A stretch of 64,000 nt of DNA from Alicyclobacillus tolerans (lineage in GTDB: Bacteria; Bacillota; Bacilli; Alicyclobacillales; Alicyclobacillaceae). The translations under genes were made by a program, and so were the position numbers. Each line of letters begins with the position of its first letter. Within the stretch, counting starts at the first letter, position 1. Where the stretch lies: assembly GCF_001447355.1 (NCBI RefSeq), contig NZ_JXBW01000013.1, positions 1 to 64,000 of the forward strand, given 5' to 3'. The notes beneath the pieces were generated by a model, which was not told the DNA's origin, ran no database searches, and saw only the letters and a list, made by a program, of their open reading frames with translations. Positions 50,729 through 59,910 of this stretch are shown here, piece after piece.

Positions 50729-51514
50729 GTGACCGAACTAGGTCATGCAAACCATTGCGTCCTCGAGGTTCGGGGACTGCGCAAGCGATTCGGTGCGGTG
50801 CAAGCACTGGACGGCGTCACGTTCTCCGTCGCGGCTGGCGAAATCGTCGCCCTTGTCGGGGATAACGGGGCAGGAAAGTCGACGACCATCAAGATGATTG
50901 CTGGCGTCGAGCAGCCTGACGAAGGTGACATTCTATTTGAGGGCGAGCCTGTACGTTTAAACAGCCCGGCCATTGCGGAGAAACTGGGCATTCAGACGGT
51001 TTATCAGGATTTGGCTCTTTGCGACAACTTGGATATTGTGTCCAACCTGTTTCTTGGGCGTGAACTGCGCCGCACGTTGATTCCAGGGTTGGTACGCGTT
51101 TTGGATCGGAACGAGATGGAACGCCGAGCTATGCCGGTTTTGAATGAGTTAGGGATTCGTCTGCCTCCCCTTGACACACAAGTGGCTTCTCTCTCGGGAG
51201 GGCAGCGGCAGACGGTCGCTGTCGCCAGATCGGTACTGTGGGGATCCAAACTGGTCATGCTCGACGAACCGACGGCAGCACTTGGCGTCGTTCAGCAGCG
51301 CGCAGTGTTGGAGTTAATTCAGCGCCTCGCGCAAAGTGGAAAGGCCGTGATGGTCATCTCTCACAATATGAACGACGTATTTAAAATTGCAGATCGGATC
51401 GTTGTACTGCGCTTGGGGCGTACGGTGGCTGCGTTTGAACGCGGAAACGTGACGCCTGAACAGGTGGTTGCCGCCATTACAGGCGCATCGGCAGTAGAGG
51501 AGGTGACTTCCTGA
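50729..51514 (+). CDS. Sugar ABC transporter ATPase, single domain
   Basis: A 261-aa ABC ATPase: Walker A GDNGAGKS, Q-loop TVYQDLAL, signature LSGGQ, Walker B LVMLDEPTAAL. In ribose/xylose-type importers the ATPase (RbsA/XylG) normally has two fused domains of about 500 aa; this one has a single domain, so it must act as a dimer, as in FrcA-type systems. I chose GTG 50729 (7 nt after GGGGG); ATG 50711 is possible. The gap to the permease is 1 nt. Confidence 0.88.
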   Translation: MTELGHANHCVLEVRGLRKRFGAVQALDGVTFSVAAGEIVALVGDNGAGKSTTIKMIAGVEQPDEGDILFEGEPVRLNSPAIAEKLGIQTVYQDLALCDNLDIVSNLFLGRELRRTLIPGLVRVLDRNEMERRAMPVLNELGIRLPPLDTQVASLSGGQRQTVAVARSVLWGSKLVMLDEPTAALGVVQQRAVLELIQRLAQSGKAVMVISHNMNDVFKIADRIVVLRLGRTVAAFERGNVTPEQVVAAITGASAVEEVTS

Positions 51515-51515
51515 T

Positions 51516-52721
51516 ATGACGGCGAATATTGGCCAGGCAGGAAATCCGCAGGTACCGACTGTACGCGAGCGTTCTCTGATGAGCCGCCTGCTCGGCGGTG
51601 AATTTCAGCAATTACCCGTGTTCCTATCGCTCGTTCTTATTTGGATTGTCTTTGAAATTTTAAATCCCCAGTTTATAACCAGTCGTAACCTCTCTAACCT
51701 AGTCCTACAGATGGCGGAATACGGACTGCTTGCGATTGGCGAAACGCTGATTTTGCTACTTGGCGAGATCGATTTGTCGATCGCGGCGGTCAGCGCCGTC
51801 GGTGGCGCCATTCTAGCTGAGCTGGCGGCGAACAACGTCAACCCGTACGTAGCCATTCTTGCTGGCGCCGCAAGTGGTGCTATCATCGGCCAGTTTCAGG
51901 GGGTTTGGGTCACCATTTTGCGCGTGCCTTCATTTATCGTGACCTTGGCCGGATCGCTTGGGTATCTGGGACTACTGTTCGTGTTGATTGGCCAGGAAGG
52001 CACGGTTCCCATCATGAGCAACACCATCAATGCCATCGCAGGCAATTACTTGCCCGCTTGGTTGAGTTGGTTGCTTGTTGCGATTTCCATCGCACTTGTC
52101 ATATGGAGCGTTTGGCGAGATAAAGCGGCCAGACGAAGCATGGGGTTGCCCGTCAAGTCGTCATCGGCCATGTGGGTGCGCGTGGTGGCGAGCGTGATCG
52201 TCATGATTGTGGTGACGGTGGTGCTCAACGCGTATCAAGGAGTGCCCATCGCCGGATTGGTCTTGATCGTCTTCGTTGCTGGATTTGCTTGGATGTCGCA
52301 AAGTACGACGTTTGGTAGGCACATTTATGCTTTAGGTGGCAATGAGGAAGCGGCACGCCGCGCGGGCATCAACGTGAAAGGCGTGAAAATTGCTGTCTTC
52401 ACTTTAGCCGGATTGCTTGCAGCGGTCGGAGGAATCGTTGGCGCATCACGTTTGGGGGCGGCGTCAACAGCGGCTGGTGGCAGTGATTTGCTGATGGACT
52501 CCATCGCTGCGGCGGTCATTGGCGGTACCAGTTTGTTCGGCGGCCGCGGGAGTATTTGGAATGCATTGGCTGGTGCTTTGGTCATCGGGAGTATCGAAAA
52601 CGGAATGGCCCTGCTGGATGCAGGAACGAGCACAAAGTACCTCGTGGAAGGTGCCATTCTGCTGTTGGCCGTCACCTTTGACACATTCACGCGGATGCGG
52701 AGGCAAAAGCTAGGCAAGTGA
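51516..52721 (+). CDS. Sugar ABC transporter permease, XylH/RbsC type
   Basis: A 401-aa permease of the BPD_transp_2 family with about ten helices. It shows AEYGLLAIGETLILLLGEIDLSIAAVSAVGGA and the ATPase-contact loop GRHIYALGGNEEAARRAGI. The length and an extra loop near residues 200-230 match XylH more than RbsC. GAGGAGGTGAC lies before ATG 51516. The operon ends at a terminator. Confidence 0.9.
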   Translation: MTANIGQAGNPQVPTVRERSLMSRLLGGEFQQLPVFLSLVLIWIVFEILNPQFITSRNLSNLVLQMAEYGLLAIGETLILLLGEIDLSIAAVSAVGGAILAELAANNVNPYVAILAGAASGAIIGQFQGVWVTILRVPSFIVTLAGSLGYLGLLFVLIGQEGTVPIMSNTINAIAGNYLPAWLSWLLVAISIALVIWSVWRDKAARRSMGLPVKSSSAMWVRVVASVIVMIVVTVVLNAYQGVPIAGLVLIVFVAGFAWMSQSTTFGRHIYALGGNEEAARRAGINVKGVKIAVFTLAGLLAAVGGIVGASRLGAASTAAGGSDLLMDSIAAAVIGGTSLFGGRGSIWNALAGALVIGSIENGMALLDAGTSTKYLVEGAILLLAVTFDTFTRMRRQKLGK

Positions 52722-52738
52722 ACATTAGGCAATGCACG

Positions 52739-52772
52739 GTGGCCACCTCTTTGCAGGTTGGCCACATTTTTT
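52739..52772 (+). terminator. Terminator of the XylF-like operon
   Basis: GTGGCCA and TGGCCAC enclose a 13-nt loop and are followed by a run of six Ts. It separates the operon from the convergent regulator gene. Confidence 0.85.
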
Positions 52773-52774
52773 GA

Positions 52775-53929
52775 TCAGGTATTGGATTCCGAGCCGAGCG
52801 GTGGTGGACCCGACGAGCGACCGATAGACAGCTGACCAGGAAATTCGATGGCGACAGGAACGTCCCGAGGGCCGCACTGAATCAGCTGTAGCAGCAGTTC
52901 GACCGACGTTCTGCCGATACGCTCCTCCTGCTGTGCGATGTGGGTGAATTTTTGTTTTTCAATCCATGACGCAGGGCTATCGAAGCATGCGATCGTCAAG
53001 TCGTTTGGCACGCGAATTGCGTGCTTGGCACAAATGTCGTCCAGCATCGTGGCAAAGACGTGTTCCGTCGCAATCAGGGCCGTCATATTCTGGTGTGTCA
53101 AGATGAACTGCTCAATTTTTTCGTAAACCACTTTGCCGTCTGGTTTGTCGATCGCGCCTCCGGTCGGCAGATTGCACATTCGCAAATCGGGATCAAATGG
53201 GATGTGCTCTGTCGCTAATGCCGACAAATAACCTGCAAACCGATCCTGTAGCGACGTAGTCACTTCGTCGGGGGGAGACAGGAAGCCAATCTGCTTATGA
53301 CCTAGAGAAACAAGGTGTTTGGTTAATTCATAAGCTGCTGCACGGTTGTTTGTTGTGACAAAGGGAACAGGGATTTTATCAAGGCGTTTATCGACGAGTA
53401 CCATTGGAAAGTGGTCAAGGTGTAGCCGCAGGATCAGGTCGTTATAGTACTCTCCATTCACCGGAGTTACAAGGATCCCCTTTACCCCCTCTCGTAGGAC
53501 CCTCTGAATGGCCGCACGTTCCGCCTCCTGTGAGTTATCCGTGAAGCTGATCACGACATTGAACCCCGCCCCTTCGGCCGTAGATATAACCGTTTTGAGG
53601 AGTTGAGTACCGAAAGCGGCAGATATTCCGGGCAGAATAAATGCGATTGAGCTCGTATTTGCAGATTTGTTGTGTTCGTATCGCTCCATTTCTTCTTTAA
53701 CGGCTGGGGGTGTGCTGGCAACAAACGTACCTTTCCCAGGGTAACGATGGATCAACCCCTCGTCTGCCAGACGCTTCAACGCCCGGTGGACAGTGATCCG
53801 GCTAACACGAAGTTGCTCTGACAACTGCTTTTCTGTAGGCAGTTGATCCCCGGGCGTCAACTCGTGACCTATGATGCGCTCGCGCAACCATTGCACAATT
53901 TCATCTTGAAGTGGGCTACCTGCGTTCAT
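52775..53929 (-). CDS. GntR-LacI hybrid transcriptional regulator (AraR-like)
   Basis: A 384-aa repressor with a GntR-type winged HTH at residues 8-75 (LPTEKQLSEQLRVSRITVHRALKRL) joined to a LacI-type sugar-binding domain from about 90 (IAFILPGISAAFGTQLLKT). This architecture is that of AraR, the arabinose regulator of Bacillus. It lies between two sugar ABC operons and probably controls one or both in response to the imported sugar. The effector is not deducible. Confidence 0.9.
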   Translation of the reverse strand: MNAGSPLQDEIVQWLRERIIGHELTPGDQLPTEKQLSEQLRVSRITVHRALKRLADEGLIHRYPGKGTFVASTPPAVKEEMERYEHNKSANTSSIAFILPGISAAFGTQLLKTVISTAEGAGFNVVISFTDNSQEAERAAIQRVLREGVKGILVTPVNGEYYNDLILRLHLDHFPMVLVDKRLDKIPVPFVTTNNRAAAYELTKHLVSLGHKQIGFLSPPDEVTTSLQDRFAGYLSALATEHIPFDPDLRMCNLPTGGAIDKPDGKVVYEKIEQFILTHQNMTALIATEHVFATMLDDICAKHAIRVPNDLTIACFDSPASWIEKQKFTHIAQQEERIGRTSVELLLQLIQCGPRDVPVAIEFPGQLSIGRSSGPPPLGSESNT

Positions 53930-54186
53930 CCTCGCATCACATACCTTATCTCGCGACTTTGTGTAATCAGGAGTAAAAACACCATTCTGCTTTCACATAG
54001 CTAAAGGATCGCACAGGGACCCAAGTGACAATCGCTGTCACATTTGTATGCGGTTCAGATACATTTTTATGTTTATCGCTTTCGTCGCACACATTTGTGC
54101 AAAGTTCATCATAGACCTGGTATGAACATTGCATCGCCGTAATACATTCGTAACACAGAAGTGGATAGCACCCAGAGACACTGGTA

Positions 54187-54200
54187 TGTAAACGGTTTCT
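54187..54200. promoter_or_regulatory. cre-like site in the 53930-54285 gap
   Basis: TGTAAACGGTTTCT matches the catabolite-responsive element except for the last base. It sits 86 nt before the binding-protein gene and just upstream of TTGACC (54206), a possible -35. The rest of this divergent gap contains AT-rich stretches with repeated ACATTT words but nothing I can name. Confidence 0.5.
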
Positions 54201-54285
54201 GTCGGTTGACCTGAGTACATGGAATCTGTGTGTAGAAGCAACAAAGTAAACATTTGCAGCACATTTCACAAAGGAGGAACGGAAG

Positions 54286-55695
54286 ATGAAAAAACGAACG
54301 GTTTGCATCGGTTCGTCTATAGTGCTCGCTTGTGTCGGCCTTTCTGGGTGTGCCACAAACAGCTCGCATGCTGCGCCCGCACAGACATCGCACCAGCAAG
54401 CCGCAGCAAGTACGACAAAACCACGGGTGATCACGGTGGCGTACCAACAGTTTGGGAACCCACCGTATTTTAATCAGGAATGGCTACAGCAAGCAGCACA
54501 ACAGTTTGAGAAGCAGTATCACGGTGTAACGGTCAAGTTGGAGCCGATAGAAGCCTCGGAAAATGACTTCTATACAAAGATTGACTTAATGATGAAATCG
54601 GCCAGCACAGCTCCCGACGTGGTGACGGAAGATACGTTTCTGATTAATGCCGATGGGTCCGCGGGATATTTGCAACCGCTAAATGCCGAAGTGAAAAGTT
54701 GGCCCGATTGGTCTGAGTTCAGTGCGGCGATGAAGTCGGGATCGACATCGAATAGTGGAGAGGTGTATGGAGTTCCATACAGTACTGACACTCGTGGGTT
54801 ATATTACGACGTAAAGATTTTTAAGGAGGCGGGTCTTCCAGTACCATGGCATCCTAAGAATTGGAATGACGTGCTTAATGCAGCGAAAAAGATTAAAGAG
54901 AAAGTTCCTGGGGTCGTACCTCTTTGGATGCAAGTTGGCAAGGCCACTGGGGAAGCGACAACAATGCAGACGTTCGAGATGCTCTTGTACGGGACGCATG
55001 ATACGCTGTACGACGCTGCCAAGCATAAGTGGATTGTACAGAGTCCCGGCTTCTTAAATTCATTGAAGTGGATTCAAACTGTCTACGCGGATGGCCTCGG
55101 ACCAAGTTTCTCGCAAATTTTAAATGCGCAAGCTGGAAATATCGAGTCACAACAGCTGATGCCACAACAAAAGATTGGCATAGCCTTAGACGGGAATTGG
55201 CTACCAGGATCTTGGCAGAAAAATGGACCGTCGCCTTGGCCGGACGGGACAAAGGCATATCAGTTGACGGCGATGCCAACTGAATTTGGGCAGGCACCTG
55301 GGTATACCTCAATGTCGGGGGGATGGGCACTCTCCATCTCGCATCTTTCACAAAATAAGCAATTGGCGTGGGACTTTATTAAGATTGCCACAGATAAGAA
55401 GAACATGGAGTGGTATGACGTACATCAGGGCAATCTGGCACCGAGGAAGGACATTGCGAACGACCCAGCTTACGAAAATGCACCTGGCCAGTTCTTTAAA
55501 GTAGCCACAGGTTTTGAGAAATTCACGCACTTCCGTCCAGCTAACTCACAATATCCGAGTGTTTCTACACAAATTCAGGCGGCCGTTGAAGCCGTTGCGA
55601 CTGGTGCGCTTACCCCAGAACAGGCGATGCAACAATACGCGAACAATGTCCAACGAATTGTTGGCGCAAGTAACACGGAAACCGTGTCCAAATGA
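54286..55695 (+). CDS. Sugar ABC transporter binding lipoprotein, family 1
   Basis: A 469-aa extracellular lipoprotein. The lipobox LSGC ends at Cys22. The SBP_bac_1 pattern is clear: a repeated helix-strand fold, APDVVTEDTFLINADGSAGYLQPL, YGVPYSTDTRGLYYDVKIFKEAGLP and SGGWALSIS. These proteins capture oligosaccharides or polyols. AAAGGAGGAACGG precedes ATG 54286. Two permease genes follow. Confidence 0.9.
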   Translation: MKKRTVCIGSSIVLACVGLSGCATNSSHAAPAQTSHQQAAASTTKPRVITVAYQQFGNPPYFNQEWLQQAAQQFEKQYHGVTVKLEPIEASENDFYTKIDLMMKSASTAPDVVTEDTFLINADGSAGYLQPLNAEVKSWPDWSEFSAAMKSGSTSNSGEVYGVPYSTDTRGLYYDVKIFKEAGLPVPWHPKNWNDVLNAAKKIKEKVPGVVPLWMQVGKATGEATTMQTFEMLLYGTHDTLYDAAKHKWIVQSPGFLNSLKWIQTVYADGLGPSFSQILNAQAGNIESQQLMPQQKIGIALDGNWLPGSWQKNGPSPWPDGTKAYQLTAMPTEFGQAPGYTSMSGGWALSISHLSQNKQLAWDFIKIATDKKNMEWYDVHQGNLAPRKDIANDPAYENAPGQFFKVATGFEKFTHFRPANSQYPSVSTQIQAAVEAVATGALTPEQAMQQYANNVQRIVGASNTETVSK

Positions 55696-55759
55696 CGTCA
55701 CGACTGCAGTGGGCGGGGCAAAAGCCACGCCCTGACTGCGTCGCATAGGAGGTTGCATC

Positions 55760-56686
55760 ATGGCTGTGCACGCCTTCGCCAAGTCCACGGGACGTCGAAA
55801 TAGAGTCCCAGGCGGTGTGGGTCAACACACCGGGTGGCGAGCTATCATGTTCCTACTTCCATCTTGGCTTTTACTCGCAGTGTTTTTCTTCGTACCCATA
55901 TTGCTCACCTTCTATTTTGCCTTCACAAATTTATCACTGACAGGTACTTCAAGTCTCGCAACTAAGTTTGTTGGTTTTCAAAATTTCGTTTCCATGTTTC
56001 AGGATCCGACATTTCGCATTAGCGTCATCAAGACCATTGTGTTCCTCTTATTTTCTGCGGTCATTGGTCAACAGGTGCTAGGATTGTTGCTCGCCGTTCT
56101 CATGAATGAACGTCATCGACTGTTTCGCAGTGCCATCGGTGTCTTGGTTATTGCCGGGTGGGTCACTCCAGAAATTGTAGTGGCATTCATCTTCTATGCC
56201 TTCTTTAGCGATGGTGGAACGCTTGATACCTTCCTGTCTGTGTTTCATGTCCAACCCATCGCTTGGCTGTATGCGTTTCCCATGGTATCTGTGATTATCG
56301 CAAACATATGGCACGGCACTGCCTTTTCCATGATGGTCTATCAGGCTGCATTGGGCGACGTCCCGAAGGAGATTCTTGAATCCGCAGCCATCGACGGTGC
56401 GGGTCGATTCCAGCGTTTCGTTCGTGTGACACTCCCTATGATCAAGGGTTCGATCGCGACCAATATGATGCTGATTACGCTACAAACGCTTGGCGTGTTC
56501 ACGCTCATCTATTCGCTGACTGGCGGCGGTCCGGGCAATCGCACCACGACATTGCCTATCTACATGTATCAGCAGGCGTTCAGTGACTATCAATTGGGTT
56601 ATGGTACCGCGATTTCTCTCATCCTACTCATGATCGGCATTGTGGCGAGCTTCGTGTACCTGCGCATGTTGAAAGTGAAATTGTAA
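55760..56686 (+). CDS. Sugar ABC transporter permease, MalF type
   Basis: A 308-aa permease with six helices. The EAA loop reads EILESAAIDGAGRFQRFVRVTLPMI and contacts the ATPase. An N-terminal extension of about 28 polar residues precedes helix 1. ATAGGAGG lies 9 nt before ATG 55760. No ATPase gene is in the cluster, so a shared MsmX/UgpC-type ATPase encoded elsewhere is likely. Confidence 0.9.
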   Translation: MAVHAFAKSTGRRNRVPGGVGQHTGWRAIMFLLPSWLLLAVFFFVPILLTFYFAFTNLSLTGTSSLATKFVGFQNFVSMFQDPTFRISVIKTIVFLLFSAVIGQQVLGLLLAVLMNERHRLFRSAIGVLVIAGWVTPEIVVAFIFYAFFSDGGTLDTFLSVFHVQPIAWLYAFPMVSVIIANIWHGTAFSMMVYQAALGDVPKEILESAAIDGAGRFQRFVRVTLPMIKGSIATNMMLITLQTLGVFTLIYSLTGGGPGNRTTTLPIYMYQQAFSDYQLGYGTAISLILLMIGIVASFVYLRMLKVKL

Positions 56687-56725
56687 GTATTGCAGCCGAT
56701 ACGACTAGACGAGGGAGGCGAGAGG

Positions 56726-57559
56726 ATGAAGAAGTGGAATCGTGCCAAGGCAGATGCGGTCATTGTTCATGTGATATTAGTGCTTATTGGCATTGCCTTT
56801 GTGATCCCGTTGTTGTGGATGATTTTCGCCGCGTTTGATGGCGACGCCACTCTAGCATTGCAGGTACCACAGCACTGGACACTCGGCAACTTTTGGGCTA
56901 TCTTGTCCGATCCCGCGAATCAGAGGGCATTTGTCAATGGTGTCATCATATCGTTTGGGCAGTCCATTCTAGTTGTCATTGTAGCTGGACTCGCAGCTTA
57001 TCCCCTGTCTCGTTATCACTTAAAGTATAAGCGGCCATTTATGTACACAATCCTTTTTTCCACCAGCCTTCCTATCACGGCTGTCATGGTGCCTGTCTAC
57101 GAATTGTTCGTGTTTCTTCACATCACAGATTCAATCTTTTGGACCACGTTGTTTCTGGCCGCTTCCGGATTGCCTTATGCGATATGGATAATGAAAAACT
57201 TTATGGACTCCGTACCTATTGAGCTTGAAGAAGCTGCATGGACAGACGGTGCATCCGCGTTTTCTAGTCTGCGCAGGATTGTCGCGCCCTTGATGTTACC
57301 TGGCATATCAACGGTGGGTATTTTCACGTTTGCAGGAAGCTGGGGCAACTTTTTTGTACCGTTTATCCTGATCCAAACGCCATCGAAATTACCTGCCTCG
57401 GTGACCATTTTCCAGTTTTTTGGCCAGTACGGCAGCGTGGAGTACGGAAAATTGGCTGCATTTTCAATCCTGTATACAATACCAGCCGTCGTTTTGTATG
57501 TCCTAGGCCAGCGCTATATGTCGACAGGTTTTCAGTTCGGCGGAGCAACCAAAGGATGA
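56726..57559 (+). CDS. Sugar ABC transporter permease, MalG type
   Basis: A 277-aa partner of the preceding permease. The EAA loop is ELEEAAWTDGASAFSSLRRIVAPLMLPG. GAGGGAGGCGAGAGG precedes ATG 56726; the longer frame starts within that gap and has no site. The two permeases form the heterodimeric channel. Confidence 0.9.
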   Translation: MKKWNRAKADAVIVHVILVLIGIAFVIPLLWMIFAAFDGDATLALQVPQHWTLGNFWAILSDPANQRAFVNGVIISFGQSILVVIVAGLAAYPLSRYHLKYKRPFMYTILFSTSLPITAVMVPVYELFVFLHITDSIFWTTLFLAASGLPYAIWIMKNFMDSVPIELEEAAWTDGASAFSSLRRIVAPLMLPGISTVGIFTFAGSWGNFFVPFILIQTPSKLPASVTIFQFFGQYGSVEYGKLAAFSILYTIPAVVLYVLGQRYMSTGFQFGGATKG

Positions 57560-57650
57560 CGTGCTGACGATGTGAAGGAGGTGACAAAGTTCACGTGATC
57601 GGGTTATGCCGAACCTAACATCATCGATTGTGCTAAGGAGGAGAAAAGAC

Positions 57651-58523
57651 ATGCGAAATTTGATTGGGGCAAGGTTGTCACCTCAACTACAGGCGCAAGG
57701 TATCAAGTTCGTGGCTGATCAATTTCGAGAAATGGGTCTTACCGCAATCGATCTACCTTCGTTGCAATATGTGCAAACCGCTGAGGATGGAGATTTGTCC
57801 GGGCTCGAACTAGGGACTGTTGATCTCGCGGGCGTGTCCGGACTTCTGTCGCCTCATGCCCAGGAGCGGGAACAAGCCATGGCAAGCGTTTGTAGGCAGA
57901 TCGAAGAACTGGCGGCGTTTGGTGCAAAGACGGCTTTTGTATGCCTTGTTCCACAAGCGGATCGCCAACCAATCTCTGAGTCTCTCGATTACTTCACAGA
58001 AACATTTCCCGTTGTTGCTGAGGTCTGTGAACGACATGAGGTACGCATCGCTATTGAAGGTTGGCCCGGACCAGCACCATATTACCCGACGCTCGGTTAT
58101 ACGCCAGAAGTATGGCGTGAGATGTTCCACAGGGTCCGTTCACCATATATTGGTTTGTGCTACGACCCATCGCACCTTGTGCGCTTAGGAATTGATTACT
58201 TACGGGTGCTCGACGAGTTTCAGGACCGAATTTTTCACTGTCACGGGAAAGATACCGAAATTCTTAAGGATGGGCAGTATTTGTACGGCGGTTTACCAGC
58301 GCGACTTTCTATTCCAGAGCGCTTTTCGGAAGGCTCTTGGCGCTATTGTATCCCGGGAACAGGTGAAGTGAATTGGGGGAAGATTGCGTCGAAATTGAGC
58401 CGGATTGGATACGGCGCGTGTGTCAGTATCGAACTGGAGGACATTCGGTTTTGGGGTAGCGCTGAAGATGAATTACATGGTATTCAATGCGCGTTTCGAC
58501 ATCTTGCTCAGTATTTTGCGTAA
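57651..58523 (+). CDS. Sugar phosphate isomerase/epimerase-like TIM barrel
   Basis: A 290-aa AP-endonuclease-2/xylose-isomerase-like barrel. Metal-binding residues are in VRIAIEGWPG (Glu), CYDPSHLVRLG (Asp, His), FHCHGKDTE (His) and VSIELED (Glu). Such proteins isomerise or epimerise sugars or inositol derivatives. TAAGGAGGAGAAA lies 8 nt before ATG 57651. It lies between the permeases and a Gfo/Idh/MocA gene, so it should act on the imported compound. Confidence 0.87.
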   Translation: MRNLIGARLSPQLQAQGIKFVADQFREMGLTAIDLPSLQYVQTAEDGDLSGLELGTVDLAGVSGLLSPHAQEREQAMASVCRQIEELAAFGAKTAFVCLVPQADRQPISESLDYFTETFPVVAEVCERHEVRIAIEGWPGPAPYYPTLGYTPEVWREMFHRVRSPYIGLCYDPSHLVRLGIDYLRVLDEFQDRIFHCHGKDTEILKDGQYLYGGLPARLSIPERFSEGSWRYCIPGTGEVNWGKIASKLSRIGYGACVSIELEDIRFWGSAEDELHGIQCAFRHLAQYFA

Positions 58524-58539
58524 CCGGGGGGAGATGGAC

Positions 58540-59529
58540 ATGGCAGCGGTCCGCGTACTATTGGTTGGAGCTGGTGGGATGGGAAGATCCCATCTGCGCA
58601 ACTTGCTCGCTCTACGCGATGTAGAAATCGCGGGAATCGTCGATCCCTCGTCGGCGGCGATTGCCGCGACGAAACAACTATATGGGGGGATGGAATCAAC
58701 CCCTGAATTTTCCTCGTTAAAAGCCGCGCTGGAGACGGTTCAGGCGGATGCGGCCGTGATTGTTACGCCGCATGCACAACATTTTGAGCAAGGTCAGATG
58801 TGTCTGCAGCGAGGTTTGCATGTCTTGATGGAGAAACCGTTTGTGGCGGGTTCCGTCAATGCGAGGGCACTTATCGAGATGGCTCAACAGGCGGGACGTC
58901 ATCTTGCTGTGAGTTACCAACGACGGTTACAGGGGCCATACGTATATCTTAAGACATTGATTGAAAGTGGAGAGCTCGGCGAGATTCGCTATGCCACGGC
59001 GTATCAGGCGCAGTCCTGGTTGGAATCCCAACGTGGCACGTGGAGGCAGAATCGAGGACTTTCTTGCGGTGGACAGTTGAATGATTCCGGATCGCATCTT
59101 GTTGACGTCATGTTGTGGCTCATCGGAAGGCAACCGAAATCTGTTTTTGCACATACCGACAATCGCGGAACCGAAGTTGATATTGACTCCGCATTAACCA
59201 TTCGTTTCGAGCATGACGTCATTTGTACTCTGAACGTAGTTGGCAGTGCCTCTATCCAGTGGTGGGAAGACGTCGCGATCCACGGGTCTAAGGGAACCGC
59301 ATTGTATCGCAATGGCGAACTTCTCGTGGCAAAGGGTGTACATTCGGAGCTACATCCGGTCGCTGTCGAAGATTTGCCAGTCACTACAAATCTGGACGAG
59401 AATTTCATCGACCTTGTTCTCGGACGAATCAGTTCACCTGCAGCGACGGCGGAAAGCGGTTATCAGGTTGCACGGCTCACGGAAGCTGCTTGGGAAAGCA
59501 GCGAGCAACAACGATGGATTGCTTTTTGA
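58540..59529 (+). CDS. Gfo/Idh/MocA-family oxidoreductase
   Basis: A 329-aa NAD(P)-dependent sugar or polyol dehydrogenase. The Rossmann loop is LLVGAGGMGRSHLRNL; the catalytic EKP motif is MEKPF, and the second domain has GGQLNDSGSHLVDVMLWL with the conserved Asp and His. ATG 58540 is chosen over 58534 because GGGGGGAG is 7 nt upstream. Together with the isomerase it suggests conversion of an inositol-like or keto-sugar substrate. Confidence 0.9.
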   Translation: MAAVRVLLVGAGGMGRSHLRNLLALRDVEIAGIVDPSSAAIAATKQLYGGMESTPEFSSLKAALETVQADAAVIVTPHAQHFEQGQMCLQRGLHVLMEKPFVAGSVNARALIEMAQQAGRHLAVSYQRRLQGPYVYLKTLIESGELGEIRYATAYQAQSWLESQRGTWRQNRGLSCGGQLNDSGSHLVDVMLWLIGRQPKSVFAHTDNRGTEVDIDSALTIRFEHDVICTLNVVGSASIQWWEDVAIHGSKGTALYRNGELLVAKGVHSELHPVAVEDLPVTTNLDENFIDLVLGRISSPAATAESGYQVARLTEAAWESSEQQRWIAF

Positions 59530-59564
59530 CCACGCGGTTCGATGCAAGGATAGCGATTCGCCCC

Positions 59565-59594
59565 TTGACAATCCAAGCTTCATCACGCTACAGT
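59565..59594 (+). promoter_or_regulatory. Promoter of the leuA transcript
   Basis: TTGACA and TACAGT are 18 nt apart and lie just upstream of the T-box leader. Confidence 0.65.
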
Positions 59595-59624
59595 TGATTC
59601 AACAGAATTGTGCGAAAAGTGGAG

Positions 59625-59867
59625 ATTGGGAGTAGTAGAAATGTGGCCGGATGACAGAGAGCCGATGGGTGGTGCGAATCGGCAGAAGGTGCATTTTGAA
59701 CTCGCCCATGAACTGCAGCCCGACATGTAGGGTGTGCCGTGATTCTCACGTTACAGGGATAGATGGTGTTTGCCATCAAGCAAAGTGGACTTTCTTCGAT
59801 GGAAAGTCAATTAGAGTGGTACCGCGAGCCAACTATGCCTCGTCTCTAACCGGAGACGGGGTTTTTT
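59625..59867 (+). promoter_or_regulatory. T-box riboswitch for leucine
   Basis: The leader contains the T-box core AGAGTGGTACCGCG at 59813-59826; its TGGT pairs with the ACCA of uncharged tRNA (discriminator A, as in tRNA-Leu). In the Stem I region GAACTC at 59698-59703 gives CTC as specifier, a leucine codon. The terminator is CCTCGTCTC with GAGACGGGG and TTTTTT (59838-59867). Low leucine charging therefore turns leuA on. Confidence 0.92.
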
Positions 59868-59910
59868 ATTTACTTGTTGGGACAAAGAGATGAAAAGGGA
59901 GTGGAACATC

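Noticed and set aside
53930..54285. Repeated ACATTT words as a regulatory direct repeat
   Set aside because: Irregular spacing and low complexity; likely chance in an AT-rich gap.
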